Assembly (NCBI GenBank): GCA_030704615.1
Contig: CM060732.1
Location: forward strand, 78,661,053 to 78,725,052
From: Takakia lepidozioides
Lineage: Eukaryota; Streptophyta; Takakiopsida; Takakiales; Takakiaceae
DNA: 64,000 nt
Direction: 5' to 3'
Shown here: positions 53,148 through 63,723 of the stretch, in pieces
How the letters are laid out: the number at the start of each line of letters is the position of its first letter
How positions within the stretch are numbered: the stretch's first letter is position 1
Made by a program: the position numbers and the translations under genes
Notes under the pieces: generated by a model
Databases searched by the model: none
Seen by the model: only the letters and a program-made list of their open reading frames with translations
What the model was told of the DNA's origin: nothing

Positions 53148-54580
53148 ACGGCTTGCAGTCCACCAGAACAATTTGCAATTATTCCATTGATTTCTATTCA
53201 TATAGGAAATTTGTATCTTTCATCTACGTGCGGAGCTCGCGCCCACTACTCGATGGTGGAAACACTTCGTCGGGGTTTTAGACGATAATCCAACTCCCGT
53301 TCACCCCGATGCCGCGGAGTCAGGAAAGTGTTCTGTGCAGGATAGGTTTACGAATCTCGATGATGGCGCTCCTTTGGAGGGGGGACGAATATGAGGACTG
53401 ATCTACTCGAGTAGTCGATGGTAAACGGTGAAAGGAAGCCCCTGGGTCGGGATACAAACCATGTTCACGCCGGCACACGCTGGTCAAGCCTAGAGAATCC
53501 TGGACAGAACGCGCGGGTAGATAAGATGGGGTGACGGCTATGAGGGCGAGTGCCCAGGGGACTGTGGAATGCGCTCGAGGATGGATGGAAAACCTCCCAC
53601 AGAAGAAGCGGCGAGGAATGTAGTCCCGGCTCTCTTCGGCCGAGTTAAAAAATAAAAAATTTTTTATCGATCCCTTCATATATATGAAAAATGTGGTTTG
53701 TAAAGAAACAACCTGGAGATGGCTGCCGAGATGGGGCCTCTATTGAGCCTTCGGCCTCTTCATACACGGGTCATGAGGAGAGAGGAGCCGTATGATGGGA
53801 GACTATCACGTACGGTTCCATAGGAGGGGAACAGCTTTCAAACCTCAGGCCGAAGGTGGACATGGAGCAGAAAAAAAAAGATTTTTATTTCCCCTACCAA
53901 CCCAATTCATCTTTGTTCATGCCACCAACTATCAGTTTAGTATTGCTTCTAGTTCATTTTGTCACCCTGAATGGAGGACACTCAGTACCAAATGCTCGGC
54001 AATCCTTTGTGGAAATGATTTATGATTTTGTGCTTAACTTGGTGAACGAACAAATAAGCGGCGCTTCTTCGATGAAACAACGATTTTTCCCCCTAATCTT
54101 TGTCACTTTTACTTCTTCATTATTTCGTAATCTTATTGGTATGATACCCCATAGTTTTACAGTAACAAGTCATTTATAATTACCCTGGGTCTTCCATTAT
54201 CTCTTTCTATTGGAATCACTATAGTTGGATTTCAAACGCATGGGCTTCATTTTTTCAGTTTGTCATTACCGCAAGGAGTACCCTTGTCGTTAGCACCTTT
54301 CTTAGTACCTCCCGAGCCAATCCCTCATCGTTTCCGCGCATTAAGTTCAGGAATACGTTTATTTGCCAATATGATGGCTGGTCATAGTTTAGTCAAGATT
54401 TTGAGTGGGTTTGCTCGGACTATGCTATCTATGGGGGGTATTATGTATTTAGCACATCTTGCTCCTTTTTTGATAGTATTCGCATCAACTGGTTCAGAAT
54501 TAGGTGTTGCCATATTACAAGCTTATGTTTCTACCATTTCAATTCGTATTTACTTAAATGATGCTATAAACCTTCATTAA
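53148..54580 (+). CDS. atp6: ATP synthase subunit a (atp6), two exons, ACG start
   Basis: The proton-channel subunit of the F1Fo ATP synthase. Exon 1 is 53148-53227 (80 nt): ACG start then ACSPPEQFAIIPLISIHIG, NLYLSS. Exon 2 is about 53903-54580: NSSLFMPPTISLVLLLVHFV, ARQSFVEMIYDFVLNLVNEQ, FFPLIFVTFTSSLFRNLIG, then after a lost T at about 54,176 (TTT run, CATTTATAA) GITIVGFQTHGLHFFS, FRALSSGIRLFANMMAGHSL (the essential Arg in SSGIRLFANMMAGH), GSELGVAILQAYVSTISIRI. Stop TAA 54578-54580. The 3' splice position is uncertain by a few bases. Only mitochondrial protein gene on the plus strand here. Editing restores L/F/W at many S/P/R codons. Confidence 0.88.
53228..53902 (+). other. Group II intron of atp6 after nt 80
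   Basis: It starts GTGCGGAGCTCGCG, sharing GTGCGGAGC with the nad1 nt-728 and nad4 nt-461 introns. Domain V is at about 53,785-53,826 (GAGCCGTATGATGGGAGACT...ACGTACGGTTC). No maturase frame is seen. An AT palindrome tract lies near 53,645-53,690. Confidence 0.8.
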
Positions 54581-55268
54581 AAAACTGGTGGAGAAAGCAC
54601 CAAACCAGTTGCTACATCACTTCCTCACTTTCAAGCGCGTCATCATCAACCGTAATGAAAGAGCTGGATTTGCTTTTGATGACGCAGAATGATGCACACC
54701 AATAGTCGGAGACCTTTGAGAACGCGCGGGATGCGAAAAGCTACGAAAAAAAAAATATTATATATATTTCGCTGCGCCCTGCGGCCTTGCAGAGTTCCCT
54801 GTTGGCGGAAGCCAATGTCCCGGGACCTCGGGGACTAATTCCTACCGAGACAAGGAGGCCGCAGGTACTCCCCCCCCCCTCCCCCCCGCTCGACAAAAGC
54901 CCCTCCGATCGCCTCATTCACAGGAAGTGTGCAGGTACTCATGCGCGCTACCTGCGGGGTGCGCAAAAAGAATATAGATTTGCTGCGCCCACTCTCTCCC
55001 AAAACCTCCCCGATCCGGCTCGGAGAAGGAGCAAGCTTGCCTTCGGCTGGGACGCTTGCGTTTGATTCTCAGGAAGGGCGAATGATTCGAAATTCTGGTA
55101 GAGGCCATGAATAAATCGGGGGGCCTCTGAGTAGCCAAGCGCATAATGAAGCTTGGGTTGTTTCCTCTCCCCAGGGTGGGGCACGAGGAGGCGAAGCGCA
55201 TTATTCAGAAGCTTTTCTGCGCTTCGCCTCCTCCGTGGCCCGATCCTTCTTATCACACTTCGAATAGT
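54581..55268. other. Intergenic region between atp6 and rps7
   Basis: No supported gene. It holds an AT-core element near 54,745-54,780, C-runs near 54,872-54,890, and an inverted GC-rich pair: GAGGCGAAGCGCA near 55,188 against TGCGCTTCGCCTC near 55,218, a hairpin about 17 nt apart. Confidence 0.5.
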
Positions 55269-55693
55269 TTACCACCATCTATAATGCGAAAAACTACGAT
55301 TGGCTTGAGCAAGTTTATGAAGATCATCCCTTTTTTTACGTGCAATCCCCATCTTTCGGGAAGCATCCAATATCTCATCAGACAAACATTGATCTAGGCT
55401 TATGCTCTTTTTGCTCATACGTCGTTTGGCTGCTGCTTCGAGCATCCAACGAATAGCTAAGGTTTCTTGACGATTTGTTGCTATAATAGATGGTACTAAT
55501 TGAGTAGTACCAGAAATTCTTACTTTTTCACTTCACGAATAGGCTTGACATTTTCTATGGCGTTGACCAAAAGTTTTATTACATCGCCATGATGAGCTGG
55601 ACAATGAAAAGTTTTATAAACAATAGCACGAGATCTCGTTTTTTTACCATCAATCATGCAAATATGGACCGATTTTTTTATTAATTGTTTTGT
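55269..55693 (-). CDS. rps7: Ribosomal protein S7 (rps7), N-terminus uncertain, one frameshift
   Basis: A small-subunit assembly protein of the mitoribosome. The frame from 55693 reads [19 protein letters not shown] (ATG 55657), [20 protein letters not shown], then after a lost A in an A-run near 55,540 (GTGAAAAAG), [70 protein letters not shown] and TAA at 55271-55269. A stop at 55696-55694 cuts the frame upstream, so the usual N-terminal 15-20 residues are missing or start in another frame. It lies directly downstream of rps12 on the same strand, an order kept from bacteria. Confidence 0.82.
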
Positions 55694-55994
55694 TTACCAT
55701 TCAAGCCCCGGATATAGCCAAAATTGTCTGAGCAATTGTATGTGCTTGCCCCACGGCCCCTGGGTCTTGATGGCACATGCCCTGGAAGGGCATAGCATAA
55801 ATATCTACGATGGGATAAGCAAAGCGCAGAAAAGCTTTCTGGAAAAAAAAATATATTTTTTCCGCTAAATGGCCAAAAACTTGGCCAATTTTCCTTTTTT
55901 TTCGTTCCCGCTTTTTCCGAAAGTCTTGATTGGTGAAACCAATCAAGGGCTGAACCGAAAGCGAAGCTTAAATTCGATGATTTGACAAATAGAT

Positions 55995-56375
55995 TCATAT
56001 AGAATCTTTGGTTTTTTTTGTACCATATTTAGATCTGCCTTGACGTCGACCCGGTATTCCCTGCAAATCTTTGACTCCTCGAATACGATGGTATTTCACA
56101 CCTGGCAAATCTTTCACTCTACCTCCTCTAACCATAACCACAGGATGCTCTTGCGAATTATGACCTTCGCCGGGAATGTAAGCAATTATCTCATTTCGAT
56201 TGGTTAAACGTACTTTGGCTATCTTGCGTGAAGCTGAATTAGGTTTTTTTGGTGTTCTTGTCGAAACACGCAGGCATACTCCTTGCTTTTGAGGACATTG
56301 ATTCGAAGCTCGAGTACGTTGTGTGCGCCGTTTCGACTCTCTACCATGACGAATCATTTGATTTATTGTAGGCGT
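55995..56375 (-). CDS. rps12: Ribosomal protein S12 (rps12), ACG start
   Basis: A decoding-centre protein of the mitoribosome. Start ACG at 56375-56373 followed by [19 protein letters not shown]; editing gives AUG. Then [74 protein letters not shown] and a stop at 55995-55997. The length is 126 residues, the normal size, and no frameshift is seen. Ser-for-Leu sites (ASNQ for ALTQ, NSASRK for [14 protein letters not shown] for GHNLQEHS) show editing. The next gene downstream is rps7. Confidence 0.9.
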   Translation of the reverse strand, partial: TPTINQMIRHGRESKRRTQRTRASNQCPQKQGVCLRVSTRTPKKPNSASRKIAKVRLTNRNEIIAYIPGEGHNSQEHPVVMVRGGRVKDLPGVKYHRIRGVKDLQGIPGRRQGRSKYGTKKTKDSI

Positions 56376-56885
56376 ATTTCACTTACTTGGTTTTTTTCAG
56401 AAAGTCGCGTAAAAAAAAAGTTTTTTCCCATTTCTCACGCACGCTCTATTCGCTACAGGAATAATGGAGCCTGTGGCCGCTACGCCCTGCGGCCTTTCAT
56501 CGCTATGCTTCCCACGATCCCTATTAACGATGAACGCGCAAAGGAAAAACAAGATAGGACGTTAAAAGACAGAATCAAGGGCGAAGAGACAGAAAAAAAA
56601 ATATTTATTTTTTCTTGTAGATCATTTTTTAGGCTCTTTTATAATTTATCCTCTTTTTGCGCCATTGATTGCTAAGCGGCACAGAAGCACCTGCGGCCTC
56701 GGATCACTAAGCTAAGCGGAGTCTTCGCATGCTAAGCAACGAAAAAAAATATTTTTTTAAAAAGAAAAAGAAAATATAGATCTCTTTTTTTCGCTCTTGT
56801 ATCCTTTTTCAGACAATTTACTACGTGCACCAGAAAGCCCTTTTCGCTTGGCTTCTGGAGCAACCATAGTAATTGTAAGGAAGGT
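56376..56885. other. Intergenic region with AT palindromes
   Basis: No supported gene. AT-core tracts at about 56,410-56,428, 56,590-56,612 and 56,738-56,790 are interleaved with short GC-rich words (GCCTGTGGCCGC, GCCCTGCGGCC). Confidence 0.45.
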
Positions 56886-56958
56886 TATCCCTTACGGGAT
56901 TCGAACCCGTGTTCTCGCCATGAAAAGACGATGTCCTATACCCCTAGACGAAAGGGAC
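56886..56958 (-). tRNA. trnE: tRNA-Glu(UUC)
   Basis: The minus strand reads GTCCCTTTCGTCTAGGGGTA, then TAGGACATCGTCTTTTCATG and GCGAGAACACGGGTTCGAAT, ending CCCGTAAGGGAT. The acceptor stem GTCCCTT/AAGGGAT, the anticodon TTC in loop CTTTTCA and the T-arm CGGGTTCGAATCCCG are all present. It is native-type mitochondrial trnE. Confidence 0.92.
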
Positions 56959-57509
56959 GAAATGACTTCGAGGAAAGATGTCCGGCCAGAGCTGCGCTGC
57001 GAGAGAAGGAAGTGGCACGATCTGCGGCCTGTTGCTCGTCTATGCGCCACTTTTCCCTCCCATCTACGAGAATTCATGACGCTTTCAACTAGAAACAAAA
57101 ACTCTTTACCTTGTCGACATTAAACATAGCAGTAAACCTTAAACGCAAGCTAGTCAATTCTTGATCACAAAGTAATCTTCTTCGAACCCGATTACTGGCA
57201 TGTCGTAATGTATGAAGCCAAACCACGTAACTGCGGTCAAGATTGAATGATTTGACCACAGTGCTATGACGGGAAACTGTCTCGGATCACGGAAGGCACA
57301 AACGCTTAATAATGCAATACGGTAGTAATGGCCTAATTTAAAACAATGCTTGGTAGTATACCATCGCTTGGGCGAATGGGGTGAAACAGGGTGCAACCTA
57401 TATATTATATTTTTTTAAATTTGTTAAATATTTCTTCATATATATATTTTTTTTTCTTCGTAGTGACTCAGCGCAGATGACACGTAGTGCTTAAGAATAA
57501 TCGACTTGT
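56959..57509. other. Intergenic region between trnE and trnR
   Basis: No supported gene. The minus-strand frame 57,396-57,154 (ALWSNHSILTAVTWFGFIHY) is hydrophobic near its end, but I cannot assign it. An AT-rich hairpin tract lies near 57,400-57,455. Confidence 0.4.
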
Positions 57510-57578
57510 GCTTGTAGCTCAATCGGATAGAGCACCAAACTACGGATTTGGGGGTTGAGAGTTCGAATCTTTCCAAGC
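57510..57578 (+). tRNA. trnR: tRNA-Arg(ACG)
   Basis: GCTTGTAGCTCAATCGGATA gives the acceptor and D-arm (GCTC/GAGC). The anticodon stem-loop is CCAAA-CTACGGA-TTTGG with anticodon ACG, and the T-arm is GAGTTCGAATCTTTC. The acceptor stem GCTTGTA against the 3' end has one mismatch, which may be editable. 100 bp further on is trnG on the same strand. Confidence 0.85.
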
Positions 57579-57682
57579 ATGGGCCTATCAATCAAATTGT
57601 ACTAAGGGAATACGTCCGATAGGTGTAAAGTAAGCAGTTCCAATCAGACGTATTTTATTATCTCCCTGCTCTGTCGGAGCTG

Positions 57683-57754
57683 GCGGAAATAGCTTAATGG
57701 TAGAGTATAGCCTTGCCAAGGCTGAGGTTGAGGGTTCAAGTCCCTTTTTCCGCT
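57683..57754 (+). tRNA. trnG: tRNA-Gly(GCC)
   Basis: GCGGAAATAGCTTAATGGTA starts the gene. The anticodon arm is TAGCC-TTGCCAA-GGCTG with anticodon GCC, the T-arm AGGGTTCAAGTCCCT, and the 3' acceptor TTTCCGC pairs with GCGGAAA. Same strand as trnR(ACG). Confidence 0.9.
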
Positions 57755-58386
57755 TGGGTTGATATTAACTGGGTCTTCCCTTGTGGTTTCGCGGAGACGA
57801 AGTTGTTGTGGTCACCGGCGAAGCGGGCCGAAGGCACCGGGAGAGAGTGGCCAAGAGAACCAGGGACCAAGTTGCTTGGCCTCGGGGCCGCAGGCCACAG
57901 GAGGCGCAGCTTCAGATATTCGGAAAAGAGAGAAAGGAAAAAATTTTTTATTGGCTACCACCCGCCACGCCGCGGCGGGGAGATGAATCATTTGTCATGA
58001 TCCAGGGCGCAGGTGCACCCATCCTTCTTCGCGCTGCGGGGGTCATTGCCCCGCGAAACGCGGTGAAACCGGTGCTGCGCCCACATTATCCGCATAACAA
58101 ATGATGGGGGCTTGGAACCGGGAGGATGGAGGAATGAAACGGTACGGAGAGTCATTGGAGGCACAGTGCTTTCCCTGTTCTTAGCAAAGGCCAAATAAAA
58201 TACCTGCGAAAAAAATTAGTTTTTTTCATCGCGGCCCGCGAAAAGCTACGCCTGCGGCCTTGCTCGAATTCAGCCTTAAATCCAAGCCAGACTCGCGGAT
58301 TATGCAATTACTATGGTGAATTTAACACTTACCAAGAAAATAAAATTTTTTTATATTTCTCCGAACCGGCAGAGAAATCTCACAAC
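57755..58386. other. Intergenic region between trnG and nad2
   Basis: No supported gene. GC-rich spacer words (GCGAAGCGGGCCGAAGGC, GGCCGCAGGCC) alternate with AT tracts near 57,940-57,955, 58,205-58,225 and 58,335-58,355. trnG (+) and nad2 (-) converge here, so terminator or stabilising hairpins would be expected. Confidence 0.45.
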
Positions 58387-60859
58387 TTACAAACATAGAC
58401 TTAGCGCCATTTGATGAGTGACTAAAAATAAGGAGAGGGGTATAGAAAGAAAAAAGTAATAAAAAATAAAGTAATTGCTAGTAGTAAGGATTTTTCACGA
58501 TCCATGGGTCTATATAGAATCCAGGTTTTAGGTGTATCAAAATACATTATTTTCACAAAGCGTATATAATAAAAACAACTGATAACGCTAGTAACAACTC
58601 CTATTAAGGCTAGTAAGTAAGCCCCGCAGCCTAAAGCGGCGAAAAACAAATAGAATTTGCTACGAAATCCGGCTAACGGGGGTATTCCTGCGTATGGAAA
58701 CATAGTAATAGACGGGGTAATAGCTGAAATAGGATTAGTTTTGGCTAAAGCACCTAAATCCGCTATATATTTGAAACGGTTTTGACGTAATGCTAAAACT
58801 ATGGCGAATACATTGATGGTCATTAATACATAAATAAAGACACCGATTAGTAGCGATTGAATCCCTTCTATGGTTCCACATGAAAAACCAATGAAGAGAT
58901 AACCTACATGTCCGATAGAACTATAAGCTAAAGGTCTTTTAACTTTGTTTTGGGCCATGGCGGCCAGTGCTCCTAAGATCATAGAAGCGATGCTGCAGAA
59001 AAGGAATAGTTGTTGCCATGTCGGATCATAGAAACTATAAATAGAAACACGTACCATATTGGCAAGAATAGAGATTTTAGGTGCAATAGGAAAGAATGCT
59101 GTAACCGGAGTAGGTGAACCCTCGTATACATCAGGTGCCCACATATGAAAAGGAACTGCTGTGATCTTAAATGGAAAACCTACGGCAATAAATAAAATCC
59201 CCATAAAAATACCACTAGATTGAGCACCGAACGAAGTGATTTCATATCCAGTGAAAATCTTAGCTAATTCCTCAAAGTTAGTAACTCCAGTAAATCCGTA
59301 AATCATAGAACGACCAAACAATAAAATTCCAGGGGAGAATGCACCTAAAATAAAATATTTTGAGCCGGCTTCTGTGGAAAATTCAGAGTCTCTTTTTGGG
59401 GCTGCGATCACATGAAAACGTAAACTCTGAGGCTCAATAGCTAAATACGTGGCAATTAAATCATAAGCCGAGATCATAAGAAGCATACTGCGAGTAGGAA
59501 GTGAAATTGGGACAATAGATTCAAAAGCATTCAAACTCTCTTCTTTGAAATAATCCAAACACATAACTATAGTGCTAGCCGTACTTAATAATAGAAAGAT
59601 TTGGCAAAAATATGTAAAATTGTCTATTATTAAATTATTATAGAATAAATTGGCAACAGTTAGAGGTGCGCCAGCGGCAACCAATAGGATGGTTATTAGA
59701 TACCGATAGGGTTCTTACCCCCCGGTCAGAACCACACGTGCAAGTTTCCTTGCATGTGGCTCGTCCATGATAACTTCTTCGGGTTTACGGACCGGGACCC
59801 CCCAGGGCTGGGCCTGCATAGACGAAACGGAACATCGGTCATGTTCGGAGTTGGCGTTATGCCATATCGTCTTCCATTCCCAAGGGGTATATTGGTTACG
59901 TCCGTAGGTGGAGTAATCAAAATCGCTGCTTTGCCCAGCTGTTGCCTTAGTCCTTCATTCAGGGTTGGTATATTGACGTAGGAAGTCTCGTTAGTATGAG
60001 GCTGAAAGTTAGTTACACTCAGCAAAAAAAAATATTTTTTTTTTCCCAGTCAGCTAGGCCAGCCTCTATTGGCATTATCCCAAATCGCTTCTCCGATTCT
60101 GCTACACCTTCCAGACGCGGCGCGCGTCCGCGTGTTTCCAGTACAGCGCATTATCACCTACCTCCCTTTCCTCCGAGCTCTTCACTCCAAGGGGCATCGT
60201 CGTATGCTCGACATTAATTGCCCGGTGTACTTTTCGGGGTACATTATGGAAGGATCTGTCACCCGTACATTTTTGGCCAAAGCCTCGGTCTCCAAGGGAT
60301 TTTCAAAAGTCTTTTTTGAAATCGTAGCAAAATATTTTTTTTTCTCTGGGCTACGCCCCGCTTCTCTCGAAGCTGGTCCTATAGAGTCCATTTGGGTGAT
60401 CCCTAGTTTGCGCGTTTGGTCGTTTGCTCGCCGTTTAGTTACGTGTACGACTCTTCCTGTTCGTTACAGTTACGTCCGGAGGGTTGCTCGCGCGTGAGTA
60501 GCGTTCGGGCCCACGTGCCTTCCGGCCCCGCCCCTCGTTTGGGGGAGTTACCTTACTCCTATGCGTACGATTGTCCTTGCGGCGAAACGCGGATAGTACC
60601 CATGCTATGGTTCCCTGCGGTCTGATCCCACATAAGGTTAGGGAGTCCACCCGAGCGATTGCTTTCAACCTTCGTCTTCCCAAACGCGCCCTCCTAGGCG
60701 CGCAACACTAAGTGAACCAAGCCAACTCACATTACGCACCAATGGTGGATAATCATATTTCTTAGAGGTACTAAATACAACTCCATAAATAAGCGAAATG
60801 ATGGTTGCGTTAATAAGAAAGATCTCTGGGAAAAGCGCTAAAAAATCATGTTCAAACAT
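58387..60859 (-). CDS. nad2: NADH dehydrogenase subunit 2 (nad2), two exons
   Basis: An antiporter-like membrane subunit of complex I. Exon 1 is 60859-60704 (156 nt: MFEHDFLALFPEIFLINATI, STSKKYDYPPLVRNVSWLGS). Exon 2 is 59696-58387 (APLTVANLFYNNLIIDNFTY, RDSEFSTEAGSKYFILGAF, GVTNFEELAKIFTGYEIT, PFHMWAPDVYEGSPTPVTAF with the proton-channel Lys in FPFKITAVPFHMW, AQNKVKRPLAYSSIGHVGYL, FYYIRFVKIMYFDTPKTW). One T is missing near 58,417; with it the C-terminus reads FLVTHQMALSLCL and the protein has 488 residues, the normal length. ATG 60859 lies 26 bp after nad4. Editing sites are numerous (PISLPTRSML for LILLSTCSML). Confidence 0.92.
59697..60703 (-). other. Group II intron of nad2 after nt 156
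   Basis: It lies exactly between codon 52 and codon 53. The 5' end reads GCGCGCCTAGGAGGG; domain V is at about 59,727-59,768 (GAGCCACATGCAAGGAAACTT...CACGTGTGGTTC). An AT-core palindrome sits near 60,023-60,048. No maturase frame. Confidence 0.75.
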
Positions 60860-60885
60860 TTCTTCGAACCTCTTTTTTATGTTTC

Positions 60886-63095
60886 TTAATCAAATTTTCC
60901 ATGTTGCACTAAGTTACTTACGGAAGTATGCATACACTCTGGGAACACTTCGGGGTAAACACCCATCCGAATAACTCCGACAATAAAAGGTAAAAATATT
61001 AGAACTTCTCTTCTATTTAAATCGGATAATTTTTGGAGGAAATTGGGTTTTTAAATTCCCAAAAATCACACGATTATATAGCCAAAGAGAATAAGCTGCG
61101 CCTAAAATCATCCCAAGTGCTGCTAATGTGGCCACTAAGCTATTTCTTTGGAAAGCTCCTACTAAAATGAGAAATTCCCCGATAGAGCTGCTAGTACCGG
61201 GTAAACTCATATTGGCTAAAGTGGGGAATAAGGGAATGGTAGGAAACATTGGCATGGTGCTGACTAAACCTCCATAATATTTAACAAGTCGAGTCTTATG
61301 TCGGTCATATGGAGCACCAACACGTGGAGAAGGGGCTGAAGGAACCGGTCCATGACTTGACATAGGTAAAATACTACCTTCAATTCCCTGTGTTTGGACT
61401 GAACATACCAATAGTCACAAAATTCATATGGGCTACTGGAGAGTGGGCAATAATTTTCTTCAGATCGATTTGTCTTATTGTAGTCAAGGAAGTATATATA
61501 ATAGCAATCACGCTTGGAGTATAAATGAAAGGAGTGGAATGAAGTGTCGCTTCAGGAAACATGGGTATGGAAAATCTTGAAAAACCATAGGTTCCTAATT
61601 TTAGAAGAATTCCTGCCAAGATTACAGATCCAGCCGTAGGTGCCTCTACATGAGCTTCGGGTAACCGAATATGCACTGGTACCATAGGCACTTTCACGGA
61701 GAGAGAAGCAAAAAAAGCAATCCATAGCAAGATTTGGCGCCGCTCACTAAATTCTGTAGTTAATAATATTTGTAAATCAGTGGTTCCTGTTTGAGAAAAA
61801 ATAAATAAAATGGCTAAGAGCATGAAGACAGATCCAAGTAGAGTATATAAAAAAAACTGATATGCTGCTCGTATTTTTCTTCGTCTAGAACCCCATACCC
61901 CTATAATAATGGGAGAGTAAGGGATAGGCCCTCTGCTTTATCTCCCCACGATAAGTGGGTCGGAAAACGCTTCTTCAGTAGGTACCCACTCCCTTCTCAG
62001 GGAACCGTACGTGATACTCTCGCATCATACGGCTCCGTCTCGAGATAGCTGATGAGTCGGAAAGAAACGCCAAGCCGAAAAAAATATATTTTTATTTTGG
62101 TCCTCTCTTTTGTTTCAGCAACTCATCCTGCGGCCTCGCCAATCGCTTCCGGGGGGAGGAATCGACCTGAGGCCTTTTCTCAAGACCAGGACGATTATCC
62201 CTGTCAACTCAATAGGTAGCTGACGAGTTTACGTCCATCCCCAGGCGTCGGGTACAGTTCCCTTCCCCGCCACCCCCGTAGCCGTCACCTGTAATTCGCG
62301 CAGGTGTGTCTGCACCCCCTGGACTTGACGAAAAATGTTTTCCCGCAGCAAAACTCCATTCTCCTCCGCCTAGGAGCACCCTTTCCTGCATGTCCATACA
62401 ATACTCGAGTAGGCAGGGTGAAGTCTTGCAAGGTACCCATTCAGAGTACCTCCCTAATCCCAGATAGGTCATCCGACGGGTTCGACCAAAAAGCTATGCT
62501 TACACACAAGACTACCCTTCTCCGAAAGCTTCGCGGGGACTACTAAACTTAGATCCGCCCGGAGGAGTTTACTGCACAAGGCTCCTGCAGAGGCGGCGCT
62601 TCGCGCCGCGAATATCAGATGCTCAGCTCCGCACAACATAGGGATTGAAACGCTTTCAGGAAAAACATAAGATAGTAAAAGATCCGGCATGCGAAACACA
62701 GCAATCATGAAAGATTCACGAATTAAAAACGCTATCATATACTCTTTTTTATAACTCTTGATACTGGACCAACCTACTGGAATGCGAATAGGAATTAAAA
62801 ATGTGGTCAAGACCACAGAGAATAAAGAGATACCATCTATACCTATGTGAAAATTGATGTTTGAATAAGGAAGCCATCGAATGGTTTCCACAAATTGAAA
62901 TTTGGCTGTAGAATTATCGAATTGTATCCAAGGAAAGGGAGAATACAAAAAAGTAATCAAAGAGGTGCACAAACCAATACTTCGTATCAGTCGTATTCTT
63001 GAATCAGGGATAACAAAAGTAATAATGCTTCCTAACGGAGGACACGGAATAAGACCACTGAGATTGGAATAAAATGGAGCTAAGAATTGTAACGT
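60886..63095 (-). CDS. nad4: NADH dehydrogenase subunit 4 (nad4), two exons, ACG start
   Basis: An antiporter-like subunit of complex I. Start ACG 63095-63093 then LQFLAPFYSNLSGLIPCPP. Exon 1 is 63095-62635 (461 nt: QFVETIRWLPYSNINFHIGI, GWSSIKSYKKEYMIAFLI, ending SIPM). Exon 2 is 61911-60886 (GVWGSRRRKIRAAYQFFLY, FFASLSVKVPMVPVHIRLPE, AHVEAPTAGSVILAGILLKL, DLKKIIAHSPVAHMNFVTIG, YYGGLVSTMPMFPTIPLF, ending in HGKFD and TAA). The Lys and Glu of the proton path are in KVPMVP and PEAHVEAP. Two indels occur: two bases lost at an ACAC repeat near 61,398 and one A gained near 61,050. Corrected length is 495 residues, as expected. Confidence 0.92.
61912..62634 (-). other. Group II intron of nad4 after nt 461
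   Basis: It starts GTGCGGAGCTGAGC and ends TTACTCTCC, with domain V at about 61,998-62,040 (GAGCCGTATGATGCGAGAGT...ACGTACGGTTC). The 5' third is clearly similar to the nad1 nt-728 intron, but this intron is much shorter and lacks matR. An AT-core palindrome lies near 62,078-62,100. Confidence 0.8.
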
Positions 63096-63640
63096 AAATG
63101 TTACTCTTCTTCCAATAAATCCCGAGGACGCAGCTCTCTTCGCAGGCCGCAGGTCTATATCTCTTCTCGGCTTTCCAGCCATAGCGGCCGATGATGGTAT
63201 ATCACCCCGCACTTATATACATAACGCCCGTAACAATTGCATAACTTGATGGGCTTTTGTATGCGCATACTATGTAATTGCATGCTTCGCCCTTCGCTGC
63301 TTTGCCCAACGCTTCAGGGCCTGCTACTATGACCGGACGGACCCGGTCAAGGCCGGGGGGATAAGAAAAAGCCAATTAATGGGCCAAAAAAAATTTTTTT
63401 TTCCGTTCTATGTTTCTTTCGTTTTCTCCCCTCCGACCCTCGATCTATCATTCCATCATTCCAACCTTTACTTCCTCCTTCCCCCTCCTCGGATTCCCTA
63501 TAGTATAGGCCCGAACCAATCCCGTGCTGAGGACCTTTTTTCAGGACTCATCGTAGATGAACTGCAAAGCGTAGCTTGGGCTCCAAGAAAAATCTATTTT
63601 TTTTTTCGCTCGTCAGGCTTCGGGCCTCGGCCCCCTCCCA
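63096..63640. other. Intergenic region between nad5 and nad4
   Basis: No supported gene. AT-core palindromes near 63,383-63,404 and 63,590-63,607, with GC-rich words (GGCCGCAGG near 63,144-63,152) on the nad4 side. Confidence 0.45.
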
Positions 63641-63723
63641 GCGGAGCTGAGAAAAGGGCGTAGCACCGGCTTATCATTGCGTCCCTTGAAGTTTCGTGTT
63701 ATTATACGAGGAAGTTTGGACCT

